DNA of 7,423 nt, from assembly GCA_002413345.1 (NCBI GenBank), contig DHWU01000075.1, forward strand, positions 1 to 7,423, read 5' to 3'. The DNA is from Propionibacteriaceae bacterium UBA5174 (GTDB lineage Bacteria > Actinomycetota > Actinomycetes > Propionibacteriales > Propionibacteriaceae). Of the stretch, positions 1 to 5,430 are shown in pieces; positions within the stretch are counted from its first letter, which is position 1, and each line of letters opens with the position of its first letter. The position numbers were made by a program, and so were the translations under genes. The notes beneath the pieces are model-generated. The model had not been told where the DNA came from. It made no database searches and saw only the letters and a list, made by a program, of their open reading frames with translations.

Positions 1-49
1 TCATGCCGAGCTTGGTGCCCAGCAGTCCCTTCACACTTCGTTCACTCAT
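1..49 (-). CDS. rplC: 50S ribosomal protein L3, 5' end only (runs off the left edge)
   Basis: Only the first 16 codons are present. They read MSERSVKGLLGTKLGM, the typical start of bacterial L3, in which the GxLGTKxGM segment is highly conserved. L3 binds 23S rRNA early in large-subunit assembly and lies near the peptidyl-transferase centre. The ATG is at 47-49. A GAGG at 59-62, overlapping the rpsJ stop codon, sits 9 nt upstream and can serve as ribosome binding site. The gap to rpsJ is 11 nt, so the two genes are surely co-transcribed as the first genes of the S10 operon. The identification rests on few residues, but the rpsJ-rplC order is the standard one and supports it strongly. Confidence 0.93.
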   Translation of the reverse strand, partial: MSERSVKGLLGTKLGM

Positions 50-60
50 CTCAGGGGACC

Positions 61-372
61 TCACGGAAGCTTGATCTCGATGTCAACACCGGCCGGAAGG
101 TCGAGCCGCATCAGCGAGTCAACAGTCTTCGGCGTCGGGTCGAGGATGTCGATCAGCCGCTTATGGGTACGCATCTCAAAATGCTCGCGGCTGTCCTTGT
201 ACTTATGCGGAGAACGGATCACACAGAACACGTTCTTCTCGGTGGGCAACGGCACAGGGCCTGCCACCTTGGCGCCGGTACGGGTCACCGTGTCGACGAT
301 TTTCTTCGCCGAGGAATCGATGACCTCGTGGTCGTAAGCCCGGAGTCGGATCCGGATCTTTTGTCCCGCCAC
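61..372 (-). CDS. rpsJ: 30S ribosomal protein S10 (NusE)
   Basis: This 103-residue protein is a full-length S10. It begins MAGQKIRIRLRAYDHEVID and carries the conserved central loop region (PLPTEKNVFCVIRSPHKYKD) and the end PAGVDIEIKLP, as in other actinobacterial S10 proteins. S10 is part of the 30S head. As NusE it also pairs with NusB in transcription antitermination and links NusG to the ribosome. The start is GTG at 370-372, preceded by a good AAGGA Shine-Dalgarno at 380-384 with 7 nt spacing. It is the first gene of the S10 operon and is followed by rplC after 11 nt. A probable promoter lies at 462-490. Nothing about the protein is unusual; what is unusual is that tuf, often its close upstream neighbour, is about 6.8 kb away. 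Confidence 0.98.
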   Translation of the reverse strand: MAGQKIRIRLRAYDHEVIDSSAKKIVDTVTRTGAKVAGPVPLPTEKNVFCVIRSPHKYKDSREHFEMRTHKRLIDILDPTPKTVDSLMRLDLPAGVDIEIKLP

Positions 373-379
373 TGGTTCG

Positions 380-384
380 TCCTT
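380..384 (-). promoter_or_regulatory. Ribosome binding site of rpsJ
   Basis: The minus strand reads AAGGA here, 7 nt before the GTG start of rpsJ. It is the clearest Shine-Dalgarno sequence in the window and fixes the start codon. It contrasts with gltX and glnS, which have no recognisable site. Confidence 0.75.
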
Positions 385-431
385 CTTGTCGTCATTCCCT
401 GTCGGTGCATCTCCCGAACAAGGGTGTTCCT

Positions 432-448
432 CCGACCCCCGGGGTCGG
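432..448 (-). promoter_or_regulatory. GC-rich hairpin in the 5' leader of the S10 operon
   Basis: The segments 432-438 and 442-448 are perfectly complementary (CCGACCC with GGGTCGG), giving a 7 bp stem closed by a 3 nt loop. It would lie close to the 5' end of the roughly 80 nt leader predicted for rpsJ, between the proposed transcription start near 454 and the rpsJ start. In Escherichia coli, S10 operon leaders are targets of L4 feedback, but that leader is longer and structurally different. A regulatory role here is therefore only an inference. No U-tract follows, so it is not a classical terminator by itself. Confidence 0.4.
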
Positions 449-461
449 GCGTGTCGGACCT

Positions 462-490
462 ATTCTGGGCCGCACGTGACCGATCTTCAA
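462..490 (-). promoter_or_regulatory. Probable sigma-70-type promoter of the S10 operon
   Basis: Reading the minus strand, TTGAAG (485-490) matches the -35 consensus TTGACA at 4 of 6 positions. CAGAAT (462-467) matches the -10 consensus TATAAT at 4 of 6. They are separated by exactly 17 nt. The expected transcription start is near 454-455, giving a leader of about 80 nt before the rpsJ GTG. The site lies in the 224 nt space between the divergent rpsJ and the transporter gene, where an S10 promoter is needed because the gene immediately upstream points the other way. It was found by eye only. Confidence 0.5.
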
Positions 491-623
491 AGGGTCTTGG
501 TAGGGCCCGGCACCCGCGCGCCAGACTTACCGAAAGGCCGCCAGAGCAGGCGTCCTTGTCGGAGCAACCTGTCGATTCTTTCACGAACCCCTGCGGATGC
601 CAAATCCGAACTCAGGCGAGACA

Positions 624-1622
624 ATGCCACTCGTGTCCATCCACTCTAGGCCAGTTTCCAGCCCCAAAAAACACCTCGCTACCGGGCTCGTCTTGGGCCT
701 GGCAGCTTCGCTAACCTTCGCCACTTCAGGCACCTTCGTTCGGCCACTTCTGGACGCCGGGTGGACACCAGGTGCGGCAGTGTTCTGGCGAGTGACGCTG
801 GCTTCAGCGATATTGGCCCCGGCCGCCATCTGGATCCTGCGCACCCAGCTTCGCGAAGTGATCAGCGAATGGCGGCTGATCCTCACCTTCGGCATCTTCG
901 CCGTCGCCACCGCACAGGGAATGTACTTCGCGGCAGTGTCGCGAATGAGCGTCTCGGTGGCGCTGCTGATCGAGTACACCGCGCCAGTTGCCCTGGTCGC
1001 ACTGGCCTGGGTACGCCAGCGCCACCGCCCCTCCGGCATGGTTCTAGCCGGGAGTGCGGTCAGCATCGTTGGCTTGGTCTGCGTGTTGGATCTCACCGGG
1101 GCCAGCCTGGACGCCCTCGGCGTGCTGTTTGGATTCACTGCCATGGTCGGTGCTGCCACCTATTTCGCGCTGGGCGCCCGTCCCACCAAGCTGCCAGCAA
1201 TGGCCCTCCCGGCCCTTGGACTACCGGTTGGTGCAGTCACACTGGGTTTGCTGATCCTGGCCGGGCTACTCCCCTATTCCGCGCCACTGGTTGACGTGGA
1301 ACTGATGGGCTCACCAGTGCCCTGGTGGGTGCCGCTGAGCGTCGTAGTGGTGTTCGCCACCGCCGCGGCCTACAGCCTTGGCATTGCTGGAATTGGGTTG
1401 ATGGGCGAACGACTTTCGAGTTTCGTGAGTCTGTCTGAAGTACTGTTCGCAGCCCTAGTGGCCGCGATCGTGTTGAGGGAGATTCCCACCGCCATGCAGC
1501 TATTTGGTGGCGTGCTAATCGTTGGTGGGGTGGTGCTGATCAGGATTGCCAGCGGCAACCAGCCAGCCGGCATCCCTGCACTGCCTGACGAGATCGAAGC
1601 CGCACACCCACACCCGCGGTGA
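624..1622 (+). CDS. EamA/DMT-superfamily membrane transporter
   Basis: The protein has about 332 residues. After a polar N-terminus of about 20 residues it shows roughly ten hydrophobic segments in two halves of five, the layout of EamA drug/metabolite transporters such as RhaT- or YdcZ-like permeases. The first segment contains GLVLGLAASLTFATSGTFV. The segment near MYFAAVSRMSVSVALLIEYT (following the third helix) matches the EamA pattern in which a small-molecule path passes helices 3-4, and the last helix reads FGGVLIVGGVVLI. A short charged tail (ALPDEIEAAHPHPR) follows. EamA members export amino acids, metabolites or drugs; the substrate here cannot be told. I chose ATG 624 because AGGCGAG lies just upstream (614-620). 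An in-frame ATG at 597 would add nine residues. The gene is divergent from rpsJ and ends 10 nt from the convergent transglutaminase-like gene. No convincing promoter was seen. Confidence 0.9.
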   Translation: MPLVSIHSRPVSSPKKHLATGLVLGLAASLTFATSGTFVRPLLDAGWTPGAAVFWRVTLASAILAPAAIWILRTQLREVISEWRLILTFGIFAVATAQGMYFAAVSRMSVSVALLIEYTAPVALVALAWVRQRHRPSGMVLAGSAVSIVGLVCVLDLTGASLDALGVLFGFTAMVGAATYFALGARPTKLPAMALPALGLPVGAVTLGLLILAGLLPYSAPLVDVELMGSPVPWWVPLSVVVVFATAAAYSLGIAGIGLMGERLSSFVSLSEVLFAALVAAIVLREIPTAMQLFGGVLIVGGVVLIRIASGNQPAGIPALPDEIEAAHPHPR

Positions 1623-1645
1623 AAAACCTCCGTCACGGCGTGATG
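1622..1645 (-). terminator. Weak possible terminator after the gltX-reductase-transglutaminase operon
   Basis: On the minus strand a 6 bp stem (1640-1645 with 1631-1636, including one G-U pair and a 3 nt loop) overlaps the stop codon of the transglutaminase-like gene. It is followed after four bases by five T residues (1622-1626). The stem is short and the U-run is displaced, so this is a marginal call. Its position, at the convergent end of two genes only 10 nt apart, is where a terminator would be expected. Confidence 0.3.
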
Positions 1646-2217
1646 GGCAATCCCCCTGCGCACAGTTGCAAAGCATCATCGCTAGCCCTCAATGCCGCAA
1701 TCACCGCAGGTGATGGAGTCGCGAACACCGTGGGGTAATCAACCTCACCGATCGCTGGATCAACGATCCACGCCAGTTGCTCAGTGGCGAGATTGAACTG
1801 GGCGTTGATTGCCTCGCGATTGCCTCGCGGGTCGAGCCGGTGCCACACACCGCCCAAATGGACGGCCACCAGGCCATGCAGAGCGAACCCCTCTCCGTCA
1901 GCCAATCGTTGGTAGCACAACCCCGCAGGGATCCCTTGGTTACGAAGTACCGCCACCAAGAGATGCGACTTTGCGAAACACAGACCCACTCCAGCCCGCA
2001 GCACTTCGGTGGCAGTCACTGTCACCCGGGGGTCCTGGACGTCCACTGAGTGGCTGATGCAATCTCGAACCCATTCGTAGGCCGCGCGGGAGAAACTGGC
2101 GGCGTCCGGGTGTTCGGCCCGCAGCCGTGCAGCGAGCGCGGCTACGGCCACCGATTCGGACTCAACGATCTCGTCGGCGTGAAGATAATCGCCCGGAGAG
2201 CCAGCCTGAAGTTCCAC
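1633..2217 (-). CDS. Transglutaminase-like (papain-fold) cysteine protein
   Basis: The protein has 194 residues from the chosen start. It carries a transglutaminase-core pattern: Cys80 in GVGLCFAKSHLLVAVLR, His114 in ALHGLVAVHL and Asp129 in HRLDPRGN, in the order and spacing expected for the Cys-His-Asp triad. The segment HSVDVQDPRVTVTATEVL before the Cys is also typical. There is no signal peptide or membrane segment, so it should be cytoplasmic. Bacterial members of this superfamily act as proteases, peptidases or amidases more often than as cross-linkers; the substrate is unknown. The GTG at 2215-2217 is preferred because AGGG (2226-2229) precedes it by 8 nt and the gene then follows the reductase stop by 32 nt. 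The reading frame is open further up to 2331, which would overlap the reductase. It is probably the last gene of the gltX operon. Confidence 0.82.
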   Translation of the reverse strand: MELQAGSPGDYLHADEIVESESVAVAALAARLRAEHPDAASFSRAAYEWVRDCISHSVDVQDPRVTVTATEVLRAGVGLCFAKSHLLVAVLRNQGIPAGLCYQRLADGEGFALHGLVAVHLGGVWHRLDPRGNREAINAQFNLATEQLAWIVDPAIGEVDYPTVFATPSPAVIAALRASDDALQLCAGGLPITP

Positions 2218-2249
2218 AGTCGCGACCCTAGCCCAACATCTCTCATCGT

Positions 2250-2987
2250 TCAGCGCGGCATCCGGCGCCACACGGCCCGGGGCACCAGCCGGGCAATGGC
2301 GAACATCACCCGAAGCTGCCAGGGGATCCACAGTTCCACTCCCCCACCTGAACGGACGCGGCGCACCACCGCATCGGCCACTTGATCGGGAGTCGACGAG
2401 AAGGGTGCAGGGTTCATGCCCGCGGTCATCCGGCCGATTACGAAGCCCGGACGGGCGATGATCAGGTGCACGCCACTGCCGTGCAGTGCGTCTGCCAGGC
2501 CGGAGGCAAAACCGTCCAGACCCGCTTTGGCCGAGCCGTAGACATAGTTGGCCCGGCGCACTCGTTGACCAGCAACCGAAGAAAAGGCCACCAGGGTGCC
2601 ACTGCTCCGGGTTCGCATCCGCTCAGCGAGCACGGTCAGCAAGCCGGCTTGCGCCAAGAAGTCAGTGTGCAACACTGCGGCGGCCGCCACGGGGTCGCGC
2701 TCAGCAATTGCTTGATCTCCAAGGATCCCAAAGGCCAACACTGCGACATCAATCGGACCGACCCGGTCTTCGATCGCAGTCACCAACCCGGCGTGGCCAC
2801 TGATGTCGTCGGCGTCGAAGTCGAACGCTTCAACTCGCTGCGCGCCAGCAGCACGACAGGCAGCGATTGCCTCTTCGATCGGGCCTGGACGCGCGGCCAA
2901 CACCACCGTGCTGCCAGGCGCCAAGCGGGAGGCCACGGCCAGCCCGATCTCGCTTCGTCCGCCGAAAACCGCGACTACTTGGCTCAC
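2250..2987 (-). CDS. DprE2-like short-chain dehydrogenase/reductase
   Basis: The 245-residue protein is a classical-length SDR. The nucleotide-binding turn is FGGRSEIG (residues 8-15), an acidic DFDADD follows at 56-61, and AFGILGD (85-91) replaces the usual NNAG. The catalytic serines are Ser136/137 (FSSVAG), with Tyr150 and Lys154 (YGSAK). The stretch RRANYVYGSAKAGLDGF and the AFGxLGD motif resemble mycobacterial DprE2, the NAD(P)H-dependent reductase that completes epimerisation of decaprenylphosphoryl ribose to arabinose for cell-wall arabinan. The basic, hydrophobic C-terminus (from about residue 219) also recalls DprE2. No DprE1-type oxidase gene is in the window, so this exact role is not shown. 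The start is GTG 2985-2987, which overlaps the gltX stop in a 4 bp GTGA and implies translational coupling. Confidence 0.85.
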   Translation of the reverse strand: MSQVVAVFGGRSEIGLAVASRLAPGSTVVLAARPGPIEEAIAACRAAGAQRVEAFDFDADDISGHAGLVTAIEDRVGPIDVAVLAFGILGDQAIAERDPVAAAAVLHTDFLAQAGLLTVLAERMRTRSSGTLVAFSSVAGQRVRRANYVYGSAKAGLDGFASGLADALHGSGVHLIIARPGFVIGRMTAGMNPAPFSSTPDQVADAVVRRVRSGGGVELWIPWQLRVMFAIARLVPRAVWRRMPR

Positions 2988-4450
2988 AGAACGCGGGCCA
3001 GCTTGTCCAGCCGGGCCAGGCAGGAAGCCTTACCGAGCAGTTCCATTGATTCGAACAGTGGCGGAGAGACGTTAGAGCCGGTGATCGCAAGACGCACCGG
3101 CCCAAAGGCAAACTTCGGCTTTAGGCCCAAGCCCTCAACCAAAGCCGCACGCAAAGCCGCCTGAATGGCGTCATGGCTCCAATCAGCTAGACCACCCAGA
3201 GCCTGCAGGGTGGCCGCGACCACCGCGGCCGCGTCCGGGCTCGCCTTAGCCAACGCGTCGGGATCAATCACCAAGTCGGCGTCTGCAGTGAACAGGTAGC
3301 CAAGCTTCGGCACCGCCTCGCTCAGCAAGACCAACCGCTCCTGAATCAGCGGGACGGCCGCACGAAGCAATGCGATATCGGCCGCGGACGGGTCGTGCCA
3401 CTGGGCGTTAGCGGTTGCGTAGGCCACAATCCGATCAGCCAATTCGGCGGGGCTGAAGGCCCGGATGTATTCGCCGTTCAGCGCGTCCAGCTTCTTCAGA
3501 TCGAAGATCGGCCCAGTGGTACTCACCTTGGCCCAGTCAAAGGACGCCACGAACTCATCGAAGCTGGCCAGATCGTTGCCTTCATGCACCGGCGGGTAGG
3601 CCAAGGTCTGCAGGAAGTTTCGCAGCGCTTCAGGCAAGTAGCCCTGCTCGGCAAACCAGGTCAGCCTGGCGGCCGGGTTCTTGCGCTTGGAGATCTTTGA
3701 CTTGTCGGTATTGCGCAGCAACGGCATGTGCGCAAATGCTGGCGCGTCCAGGCCAAGCCACTTGTAGAGCAGCAGGTGTTTGGGCGTCGAGGAGATCCAT
3801 TCCTCACCACGCACCACATGGGTGATCCCCATCAGATGATCGTCCACCACCACTGCCAAGTGGTAAGTGGGAAACCCGTCAGCTTTGAGAATCACCTGGT
3901 CATCAGGACGCGGCGCGTTCACTTCGCCACGAATCAGGTCGGTGAAGCTCAGCTCAACATCAGCTGGAATCAGCATCCGCACCACTGGGGTTTCGCTGAA
4001 TCCAGGAAGCTTCGCCCGCTCTTCTCGGGTCTTGCCGTAACAAAGCCGGTCATAACCGGTGTTGGCGGTCTTGGAGGCCTGCTGTTCGGCACGCATTTCG
4101 GCCAACCGCTCCGAGGAACACCAGCAGTGATAGGCATGGCCCGCCTCGATCAGCTGATCAACATAGGGACGGTAGGTCTCCAGCCGCTCAGATTGCCGGT
4201 AGGGCGCAAACGGGCCGCCAATATCGGGGCCTTCTGACCAGTCCAGTCCCAACCAGTGGAGGGTCTCGTAGATCTGCTGTTCAGAGTCTTCGCGATAGCG
4301 AGCCCGATCGGTGTCTTCGATTCGCAGCACGAAGGCTCCCCCGGTGGCCCGGGCGTAGGCGAGGTTGAACAGGGACATATACGCCGTTCCAACGTGCGGA
4401 TCGCCGGTAGGCGATGGCGCTACGCGAAGGCGAGCTGGAGCATCAGTCAT
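2984..4450 (-). CDS. gltX: Glutamyl-tRNA synthetase (GluRS)
   Basis: This 488-residue class I synthetase attaches glutamate to tRNA-Glu in the cytoplasm. The HIGH-type motif is HVGT (19-22) within APSPTGDPHVGTAY; RIEDTD follows at 43-48, and the KMSKS-type motif is KISKR (252-256). A likely zinc site is formed by Cys109, Cys111, Tyr133 and Cys137 (the CxC...YxxxC pattern known from E. coli GluRS). The helical anticodon-binding part occupies about 320-488 and ends with GSNVSPPLFESMELLG. Length is normal. The catalytic half looks like the Thermus/Pseudomonas type, whereas the C-terminal half resembles mycobacterial GluRS (see findings). The start ATG 4448-4450 has no Shine-Dalgarno. The stop overlaps the reductase start by 4 bp, so gltX is probably the first gene of a three-gene operon. 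Whether it is discriminating cannot be read from the sequence by eye. Confidence 0.97.
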   Translation of the reverse strand: MTDAPARLRVAPSPTGDPHVGTAYMSLFNLAYARATGGAFVLRIEDTDRARYREDSEQQIYETLHWLGLDWSEGPDIGGPFAPYRQSERLETYRPYVDQLIEAGHAYHCWCSSERLAEMRAEQQASKTANTGYDRLCYGKTREERAKLPGFSETPVVRMLIPADVELSFTDLIRGEVNAPRPDDQVILKADGFPTYHLAVVVDDHLMGITHVVRGEEWISSTPKHLLLYKWLGLDAPAFAHMPLLRNTDKSKISKRKNPAARLTWFAEQGYLPEALRNFLQTLAYPPVHEGNDLASFDEFVASFDWAKVSTTGPIFDLKKLDALNGEYIRAFSPAELADRIVAYATANAQWHDPSAADIALLRAAVPLIQERLVLLSEAVPKLGYLFTADADLVIDPDALAKASPDAAAVVAATLQALGGLADWSHDAIQAALRAALVEGLGLKPKFAFGPVRLAITGSNVSPPLFESMELLGKASCLARLDKLARVL

Positions 4451-4666
4451 GGCTGGCCAAGCCTAGCCGAGTTACTTCGGCTCAAAATTGGATGGCCTGA
4501 CCTACGCCGACCGCCCAGGCTCAGCAATTCCTTCGCCCGTCAGAAACTGTGACCAGTTGTCTTCGAAGTCTACGGTGGGACAGCTTCCAGACTCTGCCCG
4601 CTGGCGATGCCGCCAAACACCGCTGGTCGACAACATCGACATCAGCCACGCTAGTGCGATCTGAGA
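4451..4666. other. 216 nt intergenic region upstream of gltX
   Basis: This space separates the gltX start from the stop of the DUF6891-like gene and should hold the gltX promoter. I see no tRNA, no convincing coding frame and no strong -35/-10 pair. Near gltX there is a small inverted repeat (4465-4470 with 4477-4482, AGCCGA/TCGGCT, 6 nt loop). There is also a minus-strand TAGGCT (4460-4465) that fits an actinobacterial TAnnnT -10 element 9 nt before the ATG. These are weak signals. The absence of a Shine-Dalgarno would agree with a very short or absent leader. Confidence 0.5.
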
Positions 4667-5374
4667 TCACACTTCGGCGTAGTAGTCCACGTTCTCCAGC
4701 ATCGGCCGGGTGTTGAAGTCACGGTTCCAGTTCACCTTGATCTGGTGAGCTTCAAGCACCGGCAAAATCTCATCACGCATGAACTCGGTCGAGACCTGTT
4801 CAAACCACCACTGCTTACCTTCAGGCAGCAGCCGTCCGTACTCCTCCGGATCCATGAGCTGATCCAAGGCGGCACCAAAAGTCAGCTCCACGTGGCCGTG
4901 ATCCAGCAAGTGTTCGGCGTCGGCTTGGTGATAGAAGACGTATCCGCGGTAGGGATGCTCTGGGCTGAAGTAGTCCCAGATGTCGCGAGTGCCACACTCG
5001 TCGCAGCAAGAAAAGCCCTCGATAGCCAAGATTCCCCCGGCGTTGAGGTCGGCGAAGGCTGCGTTGAGTGAAGTCTTCGCATCGTCTCCAAAGGACGCCT
5101 GCTGAGCCCGGCGTACGGCTAACACGGTTTCGAAGGCCAACTTCAGATCTTCTTCAGACAATCCAAAGTCATCTTCGAGTTCGCCAATGAAGTCCTCAGC
5201 ATCAGTGAACCCCAGAACGACTTGGCCCCAGGCCGCGATCACTAGGTCGGCTTCTGGACCGACATCTAGGCCCAGCTCTGGCGGCAGGCGGATTTCGTCT
5301 GGTGGCTGGTTGTATCGGTACATGTAATTAGCGTGCCAGTGCCAGGTATCCGGCTGGTTACGGGAACTTTCCAA
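4667..5374 (-). CDS. Conserved hypothetical protein, DUF6891-like
   Basis: This acidic protein has 235 residues and no signal peptide or membrane segment. Three parts can be seen: an N-terminal Trp/His/Tyr-rich stretch (WHWHANYMYRYNQPP, residues 11-25), a central acidic helical region (about 42-110), and a C-terminal domain with GGILAIEGFSCCDECG (113-128), GYVFYHQADAEHL (144-156), VELTFGA and VLEAHQIKVNWN. The GYVFYHQADAE...LTFGA order resembles the FHGQD...LAFGA pattern of actinobacterial DUF6891 proteins, whose function is unknown. Cys123, Cys124 and Cys127 might bind metal or form a disulphide. The longest frame starts at TTG 5372-5374. An ATG at 5321-5323 would remove 17 residues, and neither has a clear Shine-Dalgarno. 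It is divergent from glnS, 56 nt away, and may share its regulatory region. I do not assign a function. Confidence 0.75.
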   Translation of the reverse strand: MESSRNQPDTWHWHANYMYRYNQPPDEIRLPPELGLDVGPEADLVIAAWGQVVLGFTDAEDFIGELEDDFGLSEEDLKLAFETVLAVRRAQQASFGDDAKTSLNAAFADLNAGGILAIEGFSCCDECGTRDIWDYFSPEHPYRGYVFYHQADAEHLLDHGHVELTFGAALDQLMDPEEYGRLLPEGKQWWFEQVSTEFMRDEILPVLEAHQIKVNWNRDFNTRPMLENVDYYAEV

Positions 5375-5414
5375 TCCGCAGTCGACGGCTCCGCAAAACC
5401 ACCCCTGGCGAGCG

Positions 5415-5423
5415 TGCTAACTT
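5415..5423 (+). promoter_or_regulatory. Probable extended -10 promoter of glnS, giving a leaderless mRNA
   Basis: TGC-TAACTT (TGn followed by a TAnnnT hexamer at 5418-5423) is an extended -10 element. Its last base is 7 nt before the glnS ATG at 5431, so transcription would begin at or within a base of the start codon. No good -35 is seen 17 nt upstream, which extended -10 promoters can tolerate. The lack of a Shine-Dalgarno before this ATG agrees with leaderless translation, which is common in Actinomycetota. Confidence 0.45.
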
Positions 5424-5430
5424 GACCGGC

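Noticed and set aside
285..584. Minus-strand open frame covering the rpsJ leader
   Set aside because: Overlaps rpsJ in another frame, is Arg/Ser-rich, and spans the proposed promoter; the space is better explained as regulatory.
581..1159. Minus-strand open frame (192 codons) opposite the transporter gene
   Set aside because: Antisense shadow of a clear EamA protein; composition rich in Ala/Arg/Thr with no domain.
1807..1828. Perfect tandem repeat of 11 nt (GATTGCCTCGC twice)
   Set aside because: It lies within the transglutaminase-like gene at the RGNREAIN segment. An 11 nt duplication would shift the frame, yet the protein continues to read as family sequence on both sides, so it looks like chance rather than a recent duplication.
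2218..2331. Longer N-terminus of the transglutaminase-like protein overlapping the reductase
   Set aside because: The added residues have no family character and overlap the conserved C-terminus of the reductase; GTG 2217 has an AGGG at good distance.
2382..3164. Long plus-strand open frame (260 codons) opposite the reductase and the end of gltX
   Set aside because: It lies entirely antisense to two well-recognised genes, its product is low in recognisable motifs and rich in Arg/Gly/Ser as expected of a GC-rich shadow frame, and no promoter or ribosome binding site supports it.
3728..4237. Plus-strand open frame (169 codons) inside gltX
   Set aside because: Antisense to the conserved GluRS catalytic domain; no independent support.
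4451..4666. Possible tRNA-Glu or tRNA-Gln gene next to gltX
   Set aside because: The only candidate T-loop-like stretch is a short palindrome (CTTCGAAG at 4561-4568). No cloverleaf arms or acceptor stem can be built around it.
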